12,463 nt of DNA from an uncultured Erysipelotrichaceae bacterium. GTDB lineage: Bacteria; Bacillota_I; Bacilli_A; Erysipelotrichales; Erysipelotrichaceae. The position numbers were made by a program, and so were the translations under genes. The DNA lies in NCBI GenBank assembly GCA_937902945.1, contig CALEMD010000118.1, positions 1-12,463 of the forward strand, given 5' to 3'. The notes beneath the pieces are model-generated. The model saw only the letters and a program-made list of their open reading frames with translations, was not told the origin of the DNA and did not search any database. Positions 6,569 to 12,463 of the stretch are shown here, piece by piece (positions within the stretch are counted from its first letter, which is position 1; every line of letters begins with the position of its first letter).

Positions 6569-7264
6569 AGCTTGATTGACAAGCCATTTGAACAGAGCAA
6601 GATGATCTGCATGCGCACAAAGATTTTCTGGATGCCATTGAACAGCTATGACATCTTTTTTTTCAATTCCTTCAATGATGCCGTCTTCAGAATGGCAGGT
6701 TACAGTAAAAGAAGGGGAAGGAATGTCAATGCACTGATGATGGAAACTATTGACTTCACATGTATCAGAGTAAATGCTATGCAGCAGTGAGTTTTCAGTG
6801 AAGGATACTTTATGACTGAAAGCTTCTCTATCCGTAATATCCCGTTTCAGCTGATTATGCTCCAGACATCCAGGGGCTTCCTTGTCTATGTCCTGAATCA
6901 AAGTGCCGCCTTCAGCAGCATTGATAATCTGAATGCCGCGGCAGATGCCAAGAATTGGCTTTCCGGCTTTATTGAATGCTCTGTATAGTGCAATATCGTT
7001 TTGATCAAGAATGGGGTCTGTATCTAAGCTGTATGTGTTTGGCTTGTGATACAAAGAAGGATCACAATCCACGCCGCCGGTAACTGCAAGCGCATCTGCA
7101 CATTGAAGAGCCTGTTCTGCCTGTTCATCCGTGCAAAGCGGCAATAGAATCGGGAAACCGCCGGCAAGTTCAATTGCATTGAAATAGGACTGGGTGTCAT
7201 AAAGCAGTGTGCTGGAATCTTTCTTGGCAATACGGCACGTGAGTGCAATGATCGGTTTCTTCAT
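6548..7264 (-). CDS. Gamma-glutamyl-GABA hydrolase-like class I amidotransferase (PuuD family, peptidase C26)
   Basis: The 238-residue protein is a stand-alone class I glutamine amidotransferase-fold hydrolase, the family of PuuD, which cleaves gamma-glutamyl bonds such as gamma-glutamyl-GABA. Visible motifs: TGGVD (62-66), the nucleophile elbow GICRG with C108, GGTLIQD (119-125), VNSFHHQ (171-177), and the catalytic His/Glu pair in QWHPE (H211, E213). All catalytic residues are present, so it should be active; the true substrate is unknown. Its ATG overlaps the stop of the radical SAM gene as ATGA, indicating translational coupling. Its 3' end overlaps the end of the convergent HAD pseudogene by 21 bp, so no separate terminator fits between them. 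Confidence 0.88.
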   Translation of the reverse strand: MKKPIIALTCRIAKKDSSTLLYDTQSYFNAIELAGGFPILLPLCTDEQAEQALQCADALAVTGGVDCDPSLYHKPNTYSLDTDPILDQNDIALYRAFNKAGKPILGICRGIQIINAAEGGTLIQDIDKEAPGCLEHNQLKRDITDREAFSHKVSFTENSLLHSIYSDTCEVNSFHHQCIDIPSPSFTVTCHSEDGIIEGIEKKDVIAVQWHPENLCAHADHLALFKWLVNQASAKQTV

Positions 7265-8217
7265 ATATGTTCCTCTTTTCTGTACATGCAGCCCTGCATC
7301 AATCCGTGCTGGCGCATGTATTTATCAATTCCATTTATGGTTTTCTTCTTGTCCAGTGTCCAAAGTGGGGCAATCAGCTGATCCGCCGGCGGATCAGCTG
7401 TGACTCGTTCAATGATTATGTTAGGGTTCAATGAGGCAATCTGTGTGGAAACAATCTGTATATACGCATCTTGGCTCAGCAGAGGGAAAGGATGGATTCT
7501 GTATTCTTCTGCAAGAATACTGCCGGAAACAACACATAGCATATGAAATTTGACAGCATCAGCACCAACTGTATTCAGAATAGAAGCATTGGCGAGCATC
7601 TGTTCAGCATCTTCATTGATTAAGCCGTTGATCAGATGCACGGATGTTCTTATGTCAGTCTGCTTGAGTCTATGCATGCAGTCGGCAAACACCTGTGTTG
7701 TATATCCTCTGTGATAAGCATCAGCACTTCTGTCATTGGAAGTCTGCAGCCCTAGTTCAATCCATATATCCTTGTATTGGCATAATGATGACAGCCATTT
7801 GATCTTCGCATCATCAAGACAGTCTGGGCGGGTAGCGATTATGATTGCAGGAATATCGGGCATCTCCATAAAGGGCAGAAGCATTTCCTTGATTTGGGAT
7901 AAAGATCCGTGTGTGTTGGTATATGCCTGGAAATATGGCATGGGCATAAAATCCGTTTTATATTTGTTCTTTACTTTGCTTAACCCTTCAGCATACTGTT
8001 TTGAAAGACTCTCATTGCGGCAGAGAATATGCTCACCGGCACCTTCTGCCGCACAGAAGGTGCATCCGCCGATATTCTTTGTGCCATCTCTCGTGGGACA
8101 CGTGAAATGCGCATCCAGAGGAATCCGGACAGCTTTTCTGCCATACCTTTTTATGCAGTCGAAGACAAAGGTATGATAGAGGTGCTGATCATATGTATAT
8201 GGGAAAGGGTTATTCAT
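7261..8217 (-). CDS. Radical SAM protein of the YhcC / TIGR01212 type
   Basis: The 318-residue protein has the features of the YhcC-like radical SAM family, of uncertain reaction. The cluster-binding cysteines are C40, C52 and C55 in FTCPTRDGTKNIGGCTFC, an unusually spaced CX11CX2C that is characteristic of this family. Further signatures are YFQAYTNT (95-102), IATRPDC (127-133), WIELGLQTS (152-160) and LIAPLW (281-286). Length and motif order match the family, so it should be functional. It is the first gene of a two-gene operon with the PuuD-like hydrolase (ATGA overlap). The ATG at 8217 has no Shine-Dalgarno sequence and a -10 element lies only 7 nt upstream. The gene contains several strong inverted repeats, including a 26-bp palindrome. 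Confidence 0.9.
   Translation of the reverse strand: MNNPFPYTYDQHLYHTFVFDCIKRYGRKAVRIPLDAHFTCPTRDGTKNIGGCTFCAAEGAGEHILCRNESLSKQYAEGLSKVKNKYKTDFMPMPYFQAYTNTHGSLSQIKEMLLPFMEMPDIPAIIIATRPDCLDDAKIKWLSSLCQYKDIWIELGLQTSNDRSADAYHRGYTTQVFADCMHRLKQTDIRTSVHLINGLINEDAEQMLANASILNTVGADAVKFHMLCVVSGSILAEEYRIHPFPLLSQDAYIQIVSTQIASLNPNIIIERVTADPPADQLIAPLWTLDKKKTINGIDKYMRQHGLMQGCMYRKEEHI
7375..7400. repeat. 26-bp perfect palindrome inside the radical SAM gene
   Basis: CAGCTGATCCGCC (7375-7387) is followed without a gap by its exact reverse complement (7388-7400). It lies in codons 273-281 and encodes T-ADPPADQ-L just before the conserved LIAPLW. It is more GC-rich than its surroundings. Only one copy is seen in the window. 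Confidence 0.95.
7501..7520. repeat. 8-bp perfect hairpin inside the radical SAM gene
   Basis: GTATTCTT (7501-7508) and AAGAATAC (7513-7520) are exact reverse complements around the 4-nt loop CTGC. Alone this could be chance; it is listed because the same gene holds stronger inverted repeats. Confidence 0.6.
8039..8063. repeat. 10-bp perfect hairpin at the Fe-S cysteine codons
   Basis: GCACCTTCTG (8039-8048) and CAGAAGGTGC (8054-8063) are exact reverse complements around a 5-nt loop. In the radical SAM gene they span codons 52-60, including the cluster ligand C55 and part of the C52 codon. Confidence 0.85.
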
Positions 8218-8224
8218 ATAGGTT

Positions 8225-8230
8225 ATTATA
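8225..8230 (-). promoter_or_regulatory. -10 element of the radical SAM operon
   Basis: TATAAT on the minus strand (8230-8225) sits 7 nt before the ATG at 8217. No convincing -35 is present. If used, the start of transcription would be at or next to the start codon, giving a leaderless mRNA, which fits the absence of a ribosome binding site. Confidence 0.45.
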
Positions 8231-8278
8231 TCTCAAAAAGAAAATATTTACATTCATAAGAAAAATTTACAGAAATGC

Positions 8279-8306
8279 TTGCATATAGTTTTCAAGATGC
8301 TATTAT
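8279..8306 (+). promoter_or_regulatory. Promoter of the amino-acid transporter operon
   Basis: TTGCAT (8279-8284), a 16-bp spacer and an extended -10, TGC then TATTAT (8301-8306). The predicted start near 8313 gives a leader of about 300 nt before the binding-protein gene. Confidence 0.65.
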
Positions 8307-8312
8307 ATTAGC

Positions 8313-8567
8313 AGATATAACAGGCGAAGAAGAGAAACAGTAAGCAGGATGCACTGTCAGAGAATTCCGGGAAGCTGAGAAGGGAATCGGTGAAAACTGC
8401 CCAAACACATCTCAGAGCTGTTCCGCTGAATTAACAGTAAGCGGATCCGGGTGCACCCGTTACAGTGCATGAGTATGATGGTACTCAATGAGGCTTCTGC
8501 CGTGAGACAGAAGTAAAGCTTGGTGGAACAGCGGGATTGAACCTGCCCTTGTATGGGCAGGTTTTTG
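8313..8567 (+). promoter_or_regulatory. T-box leader upstream of the amino-acid transporter
   Basis: This leader senses an uncharged tRNA and allows read-through of a terminator. Stem I is visible (CTGAGA 8375-8380 with TCTCAG 8410-8415, the apical GGTGAAAA loop at 8389-8396). Then come the stem II S-turn CCGCT-GAA...AGTA-AGCGG (8423-8444), the CCGGGTGCACCCGTTA element, hairpins GAGTA/TACTC and CTTCTG/CAGAAG, and the T-box GGTGGAACAGCG (8522-8533). GCGGG (8531-8535) can pair with CCTGC (8542-8546), part of the terminator's 5' arm, so antiterminator and terminator exclude each other. By analogy with the leuS leader (GAA then codon) the specifier would be UUA (8431-8433), but UGGA in the T-box calls for a U73 tRNA, unlike tRNA-Leu. 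The amino acid is therefore unresolved. Confidence 0.85.
8540..8566 (+). terminator. T-box attenuator terminator
   Basis: AACCTGCCC (8540-8548) and GGGCAGGTT (8555-8563) form a perfect 9-bp stem around a 6-nt loop, running into a run of five T residues (8562-8566). It lies between the T-box and the binding-protein gene and is the transcription stop that an uncharged tRNA would prevent. Confidence 0.92.
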
Positions 8568-8618
8568 CGTTTCCGGGGTTCAAAAGATGCGGCTTATGTT
8601 ATATCCAGGAGGAAGAAT

Positions 8619-9413
8619 ATGAAGAAAATTTGGATTGCAGCATTAACAGCCGTATTAATGAGCGGATGCACCGCTGGCAGCAGCATTGCAGAATCAGCAA
8701 AAGATAAGCAGAATAAACTGGGGTATGAAAAGATAACGATAGGCCTTGATGACACATTTGCACCAATGGGATTCAGAGATGACAATGGAAATCTGACAGG
8801 ATTCGATGTAGAACTTGCAGAGGAAGCTGCTGAAATTCTAGGAGTAGAAGTAGAGTTTCAGCCGATTGACTGGTCAATGAAGGAAACTGAATTGAATTCC
8901 GGAAGCATTGACTGCATCTGGAATGGATACTCTATTACAGAAGAAAGAAAAGAAAAGGTTTTATTCTCAGATGCTTATCTGGATAATAAACAGATCATTA
9001 TTGTGCTGGCTGACTCGGGTATTGATTCAGCAGATGATCTAGCAGGAAAAACAGTGGCAGTTCAGAAGGACAGCAGTGCTCTATACGCTGTAACCGCAGA
9101 CACTGCATTCACTGATGCACTGCTGCAGGGAGCACCAATCGAATTTGATACAAATATTGAATGTTTTCTGGATCTTGAAGAAGGCCGAGCTGATGCGATC
9201 GTTACTGATGAGGTTCTGGCAAGATATGTCATGAAACAAAGAGGCGAAGAGCAATATAAAGTACTTGATGATGATTTCGGAACTGAAGAGTATGCAGTTG
9301 GCTTCCGCAAAGAAGATACTGTGCTTTGTGCAGCTGTCAATGATGCATTGCTGCAATTGAAGGACAATGGAACATACCAGCGCATATACAGCAAATGGTT
9401 CTCAAATAATTGA
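8619..9413 (+). CDS. Amino-acid ABC transporter substrate-binding lipoprotein
   Basis: This is a family 3 (polar amino acid) solute-binding protein. The 264-residue product begins with a lipoprotein signal peptide; the lipobox LMSGC makes C17 the lipidated residue, anchoring it outside the membrane. Family marks are GFDVEL (61-66), the ligand-contacting SITEERK (R110), AVQKDSSA (147-154) and the second-lobe GRADAIVTD (189-197). The start is fixed by AGGAGG (8607-8612), 6 nt before the ATG; an open frame reaching back to 8553 runs through the terminator hairpin and is not real. The permease gene begins 2 nt after its stop. The T-box leader means it is expressed when one amino acid is short, presumably the one transported. 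The ligand cannot be read from the sequence. Confidence 0.93.
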   Translation: MKKIWIAALTAVLMSGCTAGSSIAESAKDKQNKLGYEKITIGLDDTFAPMGFRDDNGNLTGFDVELAEEAAEILGVEVEFQPIDWSMKETELNSGSIDCIWNGYSITEERKEKVLFSDAYLDNKQIIIVLADSGIDSADDLAGKTVAVQKDSSALYAVTADTAFTDALLQGAPIEFDTNIECFLDLEEGRADAIVTDEVLARYVMKQRGEEQYKVLDDDFGTEEYAVGFRKEDTVLCAAVNDALLQLKDNGTYQRIYSKWFSNN

Positions 9414-9415
9414 GT

Positions 9416-10051
9416 ATGCTGCTGAATATTATTCCCAGTCTTCTGACTGGATGTGCACAGACTCTGTCCTTGTTTGCAGAAACAATAGCTGTATCACTGA
9501 TATCTGCACTGCTGCTGGCCTGCCTGCAGTATCAGGGAAATGCGATATTCAAGAGACTGCTGGGCGTATTTATTTATATTGAAAGAGGAACGCCTCTGAT
9601 GCTGCAGCTGATGTTCATTTACTTTGGATTGCCGTTTCTGGGAATTACGCTTGACCGCAATGCATCCATACTGACTGCTTTCATTCTGAATTACACAGCC
9701 TACCTAACTGAAATATTCAGAGCCGGAATAATGGCTGTAGACATCGGACAGTTTGAAGCAGCTAGAGCGCTTGGAATGAGCAATGGACATATGTTTATAC
9801 GCATCATTCTGCCTCAGGCAGCAAGATGTTCCATTCCTCCGGTCACAAATGAAATACTGAATCTGATTAAGGATACATCTCTGATTACAGTTCTTGGCGC
9901 ATCTGAGCTGCTGAAAGCCGGAAGAACAGCTGTAAATACATATGCAACAGCACTGCCGTTTGTATATGTAGGCATTCTTTATCTGATTATGAGTGCTGCT
10001 GCAAGCTATATCATGAAAAAAGTTGAGAATGCTTATATCTGGCAGAATTGA
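9416..10051 (+). CDS. Amino-acid ABC transporter permease
   Basis: A 211-residue membrane subunit of a polar amino-acid ABC transporter (HisM/GlnP family). It has several hydrophobic helices, RGTP (57-60) before a long membrane segment, and the EAA loop EAARALGMS (114-122) with ILPQAAR (131-137) that docks on the ATPase. I prefer ATG 9416, two bases after the upstream stop, over TTG 9410; no ribosome binding site is visible, so translation is probably coupled to the binding protein. No ATP-binding subunit gene follows: the leuS promoter begins inside this gene's last codon. The ATPase must come from elsewhere in the genome. Confidence 0.92.
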   Translation: MLLNIIPSLLTGCAQTLSLFAETIAVSLISALLLACLQYQGNAIFKRLLGVFIYIERGTPLMLQLMFIYFGLPFLGITLDRNASILTAFILNYTAYLTEIFRAGIMAVDIGQFEAARALGMSNGHMFIRIILPQAARCSIPPVTNEILNLIKDTSLITVLGASELLKAGRTAVNTYATALPFVYVGILYLIMSAAASYIMKKVENAYIWQN

Positions 10052-10076
10052 AATTTGCATATCAATTTGTTAAAAT
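10048..10076 (+). promoter_or_regulatory. leuS promoter
   Basis: TTGAAA (10048-10053) overlaps the permease stop codon; after a 17-bp spacer comes TAAAAT (10071-10076), preceded by TGT as an extended -10. It would start a transcript near 10083, giving leuS its own T-box leader separate from the transporter operon. Confidence 0.75.
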
Positions 10077-10082
10077 GACGAT

Positions 10083-10288
10083 GCAGTGATGAAGAAACCT
10101 ACTAGCTGATTGCTGTGGTGCAGAGAGACGGGATCTTATGGTGAAACCCGGAGCACAGCAGTCAGTGAACTCAGTTTTGGAGCAGCCGTATTCCTGACGT
10201 TATCTGGAAAGAAAGTGCATGGATTTTTCCATGAACTAAGGTGGTACCGCGTTAAATAAGACGTCCTTAGAAAATAAGGGACGTTTTT
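10083..10288 (+). promoter_or_regulatory. leuS T-box leader, CUC (leucine) specifier
   Basis: A canonical T-box leader. Stem I pairs CTGATTGCTGTG (10106-10117) with CACAGCAGTCAG (10154-10165), with the AGAGAG and GGTGAAA apical motifs between. The specifier loop reads GAA-CUC-A, so the specifier codon is CUC at 10170-10172, Leu, agreeing with the gene controlled. The T-box AAGGTGGTACCGCG (10238-10251) carries UGGU, which pairs with the ACCA end of an A73 tRNA such as tRNA-Leu. In the antiterminator AAGG pairs with CCTT and GCG with CGT of the terminator's 5' arm. Uncharged tRNA-Leu should thus raise leuS transcription. Confidence 0.96.
10261..10288 (+). terminator. leuS leader attenuator terminator
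   Basis: ACGTCCTTA (10261-10269) pairs with TAAGGGACGT (10275-10284), one G bulged, around a 5-nt loop, followed by a T-run to 10288. Its 5' arm is shared with the antiterminator. Confidence 0.93.
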
Positions 10289-10308
10289 CTTTTGAGGGAG
10301 GCATTACT

Positions 10309-12463
10309 ATGGGATACGATCATCAGTCTATTGACAGCAAGTGGCAGAAGTACTGGGAAACAAATAAGACATTCAGAACGGACACGTGCGATTTCAGCAA
10401 GCCGAAATACTATGCGCTGGATATGTTTCCTTATCCGTCAGGCGTAGGCATTCATGTCGGCCATCCGGAAGGCTATACAGCAACGGATATTATCTGCCGC
10501 ATGAAACGCATGCAGGGATACAATGTCCTTCATCCGATGGGATTTGACAGTTTCGGTCTGCCGGCAGAACAGTATGCCATTCAGACAGGACATAATCCAG
10601 AAGGATTCACTGCGAAGAATATTGAACATTTCCGTTCACAGCTGAAAATGCTTGGATTCAGTTTTGACTGGGATAGGGAAGTGAATACAAGCGATCCTTC
10701 CTATTATAAATGGACCCAGTGGATCTTTAAGCAGCTGTTTGAGGATGGACTGGCGAAATGTGTTGAAATGCCAGTCAACTGGTGCTCAGAACTGGGTACA
10801 GTTCTGAGCAATGATGAAATCATTGATGGCAAAAGTGAACGCGGAGGCTATCCTGTTATCCGTAAAAACATGAGGCAGTGGGTCATTGATATTGTCGCCT
10901 ATGCAGATAAGCTTTTAGCTGGACTTGATACGATCGATTGGCCGGAATCAACAAAGGAAATGCAGAGAAACTGGATAGGGAAATCTGTAGGAGCGCATGT
11001 CAATTTCAAGGTAGCTGACTGCGACGCTCAGTTCACAGTTTTTACAACCCGCTGTGATACGCTGTTTGGAGCCACATACTGTGTACTTGCTCCGGAACAT
11101 GAGCTTGTTGAACATATCTGCACTGCTGAACAGAAAGCAGCTGTTGATGCATATAAAAAGGAATGTGCAACCAAGTCAGAACTTGAGCGCACTGAATTGA
11201 ATAAAGATAAAACGGGTGTATTTACAGGCGCATATGCTGTCAATCCAGTAAATCAGAAAAAGATACCAATTTGGATTTCTGATTATGTTCTTGCTACCTA
11301 TGGAACAGGCGCAATCATGGCAGTTCCTGCTCATGATGAAAGAGACTATGCATTTGCTAAAAAGTTTTCTTTGGAAATTATACCTGTACTAGAAGGCGGA
11401 AATGTAGACTCAGAAGCATATGTAGGAGATGGTCTGCATATAAATTCCGGCTTTATGAATGGAATGGATAAGCAGACGGCAATTGATGCGATGATTCAAT
11501 GGCTTGAAGAAAACCATTGCGGACAGAAAAAGATCAATTATCGTTTGCGTGAATGGATCTTCGCTAGACAGAGATATTGGGGCGAACCGATACCGGTTGT
11601 TCATATGGATGATGGCAGAACCGTTGCATTGTCTGATGATCAGCTGCCTTTGATACTGCCGCCAACAGATGACTACAGACCTGATAAGAACGGTGAATCA
11701 CCGCTTGCTAGAATCAAGGGCTGGACAGATGTGGAAATTGACGGAAGTCATGGCAAAAGAGAAACAAGCACAATGCCTGGCAGTGCCGGCAGCAGCTGGT
11801 ATTTCCTGCGTTATATAGATCCGCACAATGACAATGCCATCGCAGATTATGATCTGATGAAGCATTGGATGCCGGTAGATCTTTACATTGGCGGTCCTGA
11901 ACATGCGGTTGGCCATCTGCTTTACGCAAGAATGTGGACGAAATTTCTCTTTGACAAAGGGATATGCCCAGTGGATGAACCATTTGCCAAACTTGTCCAT
12001 CAGGGAATGATCCTTGGCGGCAATGGCATAAAGATGGGGAAGCGCTATCCTGAATATGTTGTTGATCCAAATGCAGTAGTCAGAACATATGGTGCAGATA
12101 CGCTTCGTGTTTATGAAATGTTCATGGGTCCGCTTGAAGCAAGCAAGCCATGGTCTGAACAAGGTGTGGATGGAACAAGAAAATGGCTTGACAGAGTATA
12201 CAGACTGGCGACAGATAAGGATCGCATCCTTTCAGAAGCAACTCCAGATCTCGACTACAGCTATCATTTCATGATCAAGAAAGTCACTGACGATATTGAA
12301 ACACTGAATTTCAATACGGCAATCTCACAGATGATGATTTTTGTAAATGATGTTTATAAAGCAGGGCATATAAGCAAAGATATGCTGATAGGATTTATTA
12401 AGGTACTGAGCCCATTTGCACCGCATCTGTGTGAAGAACTGCATCAGCAGCTGACCGGCATCG
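10309..12463 (+). CDS. leuS: Leucyl-tRNA synthetase, C-terminal end missing
   Basis: LeuRS charges tRNA-Leu. The ATG follows GGGAGG (10296-10301) at 7 nt. The open frame gives 718 residues before the window ends, of about 800 expected. Visible: the HIGH motif H49-V-G-H52; the zinc-knuckle-like segment NWCSELGTVLSNDE; the CP1 editing domain with TTRCDT (246-251, usually TTRPDT) and AVPAHDERD with the editing Asp at about 343; WIFARQRYWGEPIP; GGPEHAVGHLLYARMW; and the KMSKS site, here KMGKR (575-579) followed by YPEYVVDP. The second lysine of KMSKS is kept. The editing site looks intact. Expression is set by the leucine T-box upstream. A perfect 12-bp hairpin lies in the NWCSELGTVL codons. Start and identity are secure. 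Confidence 0.96.
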   Translation, partial: MGYDHQSIDSKWQKYWETNKTFRTDTCDFSKPKYYALDMFPYPSGVGIHVGHPEGYTATDIICRMKRMQGYNVLHPMGFDSFGLPAEQYAIQTGHNPEGFTAKNIEHFRSQLKMLGFSFDWDREVNTSDPSYYKWTQWIFKQLFEDGLAKCVEMPVNWCSELGTVLSNDEIIDGKSERGGYPVIRKNMRQWVIDIVAYADKLLAGLDTIDWPESTKEMQRNWIGKSVGAHVNFKVADCDAQFTVFTTRCDTLFGATYCVLAPEHELVEHICTAEQKAAVDAYKKECATKSELERTELNKDKTGVFTGAYAVNPVNQKKIPIWISDYVLATYGTGAIMAVPAHDERDYAFAKKFSLEIIPVLEGGNVDSEAYVGDGLHINSGFMNGMDKQTAIDAMIQWLEENHCGQKKINYRLREWIFARQRYWGEPIPVVHMDDGRTVALSDDQLPLILPPTDDYRPDKNGESPLARIKGWTDVEIDGSHGKRETSTMPGSAGSSWYFLRYIDPHNDNAIADYDLMKHWMPVDLYIGGPEHAVGHLLYARMWTKFLFDKGICPVDEPFAKLVHQGMILGGNGIKMGKRYPEYVVDPNAVVRTYGADTLRVYEMFMGPLEASKPWSEQGVDGTRKWLDRVYRLATDKDRILSEATPDLDYSYHFMIKKVTDDIETLNFNTAISQMMIFVNDVYKAGHISKDMLIGFIKVLSPFAPHLCEELHQQLTGI
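10783..10810. repeat. 12-bp perfect hairpin inside leuS
   Basis: TGCTCAGAACTG (10783-10794) and CAGTTCTGAGCA (10799-10810) are exact reverse complements around the tetraloop GGTA. It lies in the codons for the conserved WCSELGTVLS segment and is flanked by two shorter perfect hairpins (10748-10776 and 10809-10825). Confidence 0.9.

Noticed and set aside
6544..6584. Row of short hairpins as a bidirectional terminator between the HAD pseudogene and the PuuD-like gene
   Set aside because: The stems are only 5 bp (AGACC/GGTCT, GCTTC/GAAGC, GCTTG/CAAGC), lack T-runs on either strand and overlap coding sequence.
8313..8567. Other riboswitch classes (glycine, cobalamin, S-box) for the transporter leader
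   Set aside because: The stem I, S-turn, CCGTTA element, T-box core and competing terminator all fit a T-box; no other class signature was found.
8553..8618. Upstream extension of the binding-protein gene
   Set aside because: The extra residues would be encoded by the T-box terminator hairpin; the AGGAGG and lipoprotein signal peptide fix the start at 8619.
9410..9415. TTG start for the permease
   Set aside because: ATG 9416 lies two bases after the upstream stop and gives a typical permease N-terminus.
30..12463. Mobile element, phage, CRISPR or defence system
   Set aside because: No transposase, integrase, cas gene, spaced repeat array, tRNA attachment site or toxin-antitoxin pair was recognised; most genes are chromosomal core or common accessory genes.

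Overview
The window looks like one end of a contig from a low-to-moderate GC Bacillota (Firmicutes). The evidence is the Gram-positive gene set (ezrA with a neighbouring nifZ-thiI pair, a cysteine-free S4 protein), strong AGGAGG-type ribosome binding sites, T-box leaders and a ThiI without a rhodanese domain. A member of the Erysipelotrichia or a related gut lineage is my guess; the class cannot be proved from this sequence. The first 29 bases are Illumina adapter, so base 30 is the true contig end.

Layout. Bases 30-470 hold the start of rpsD on the minus strand, with a structured leader and a good sigma-A promoter. Divergently, 538-4849 is a plus-strand operon: ezrA (cell division), nifZ (cysteine desulfurase), thiI (tRNA 4-thiouridine synthesis) and an unknown 84-residue protein, closed by a terminator. 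The first three genes overlap end to end. NifZ is expected to supply the sulfur that ThiI places in tRNA. The rpsD/ezrA/nifZ/thiI neighbourhood resembles that of Bacillus subtilis.

Bases 4883-6568 hold two divergent phosphatase-family genes, both with damaged active sites: a membrane-anchored metallophosphoesterase (minus) and a NagD-type HAD protein (plus) that has lost its catalytic aspartates and is also split by a frameshift. Bases 6548-8217 (minus) hold a YhcC-type radical SAM protein followed, with an ATGA overlap, by a class I glutamine-amidotransferase-like hydrolase of the PuuD family.

From 8279 on the plus strand come two T-box-controlled units. The first T-box precedes a lipoprotein amino-acid-binding protein and its permease; no ATPase gene follows. 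The second T-box has a clear CUC (Leu) specifier and precedes leuS, which runs off the right end.

No CRISPR array, tRNA, rRNA, insertion sequence, phage gene or recognisable defence system was seen. The least explained signals are the unusual specifier/discriminator combination of the first T-box, the pair of degenerate phosphatases, and a surprising number of perfect inverted repeats inside coding sequence (nifZ, the radical SAM gene, leuS), including a 26-bp perfect palindrome.
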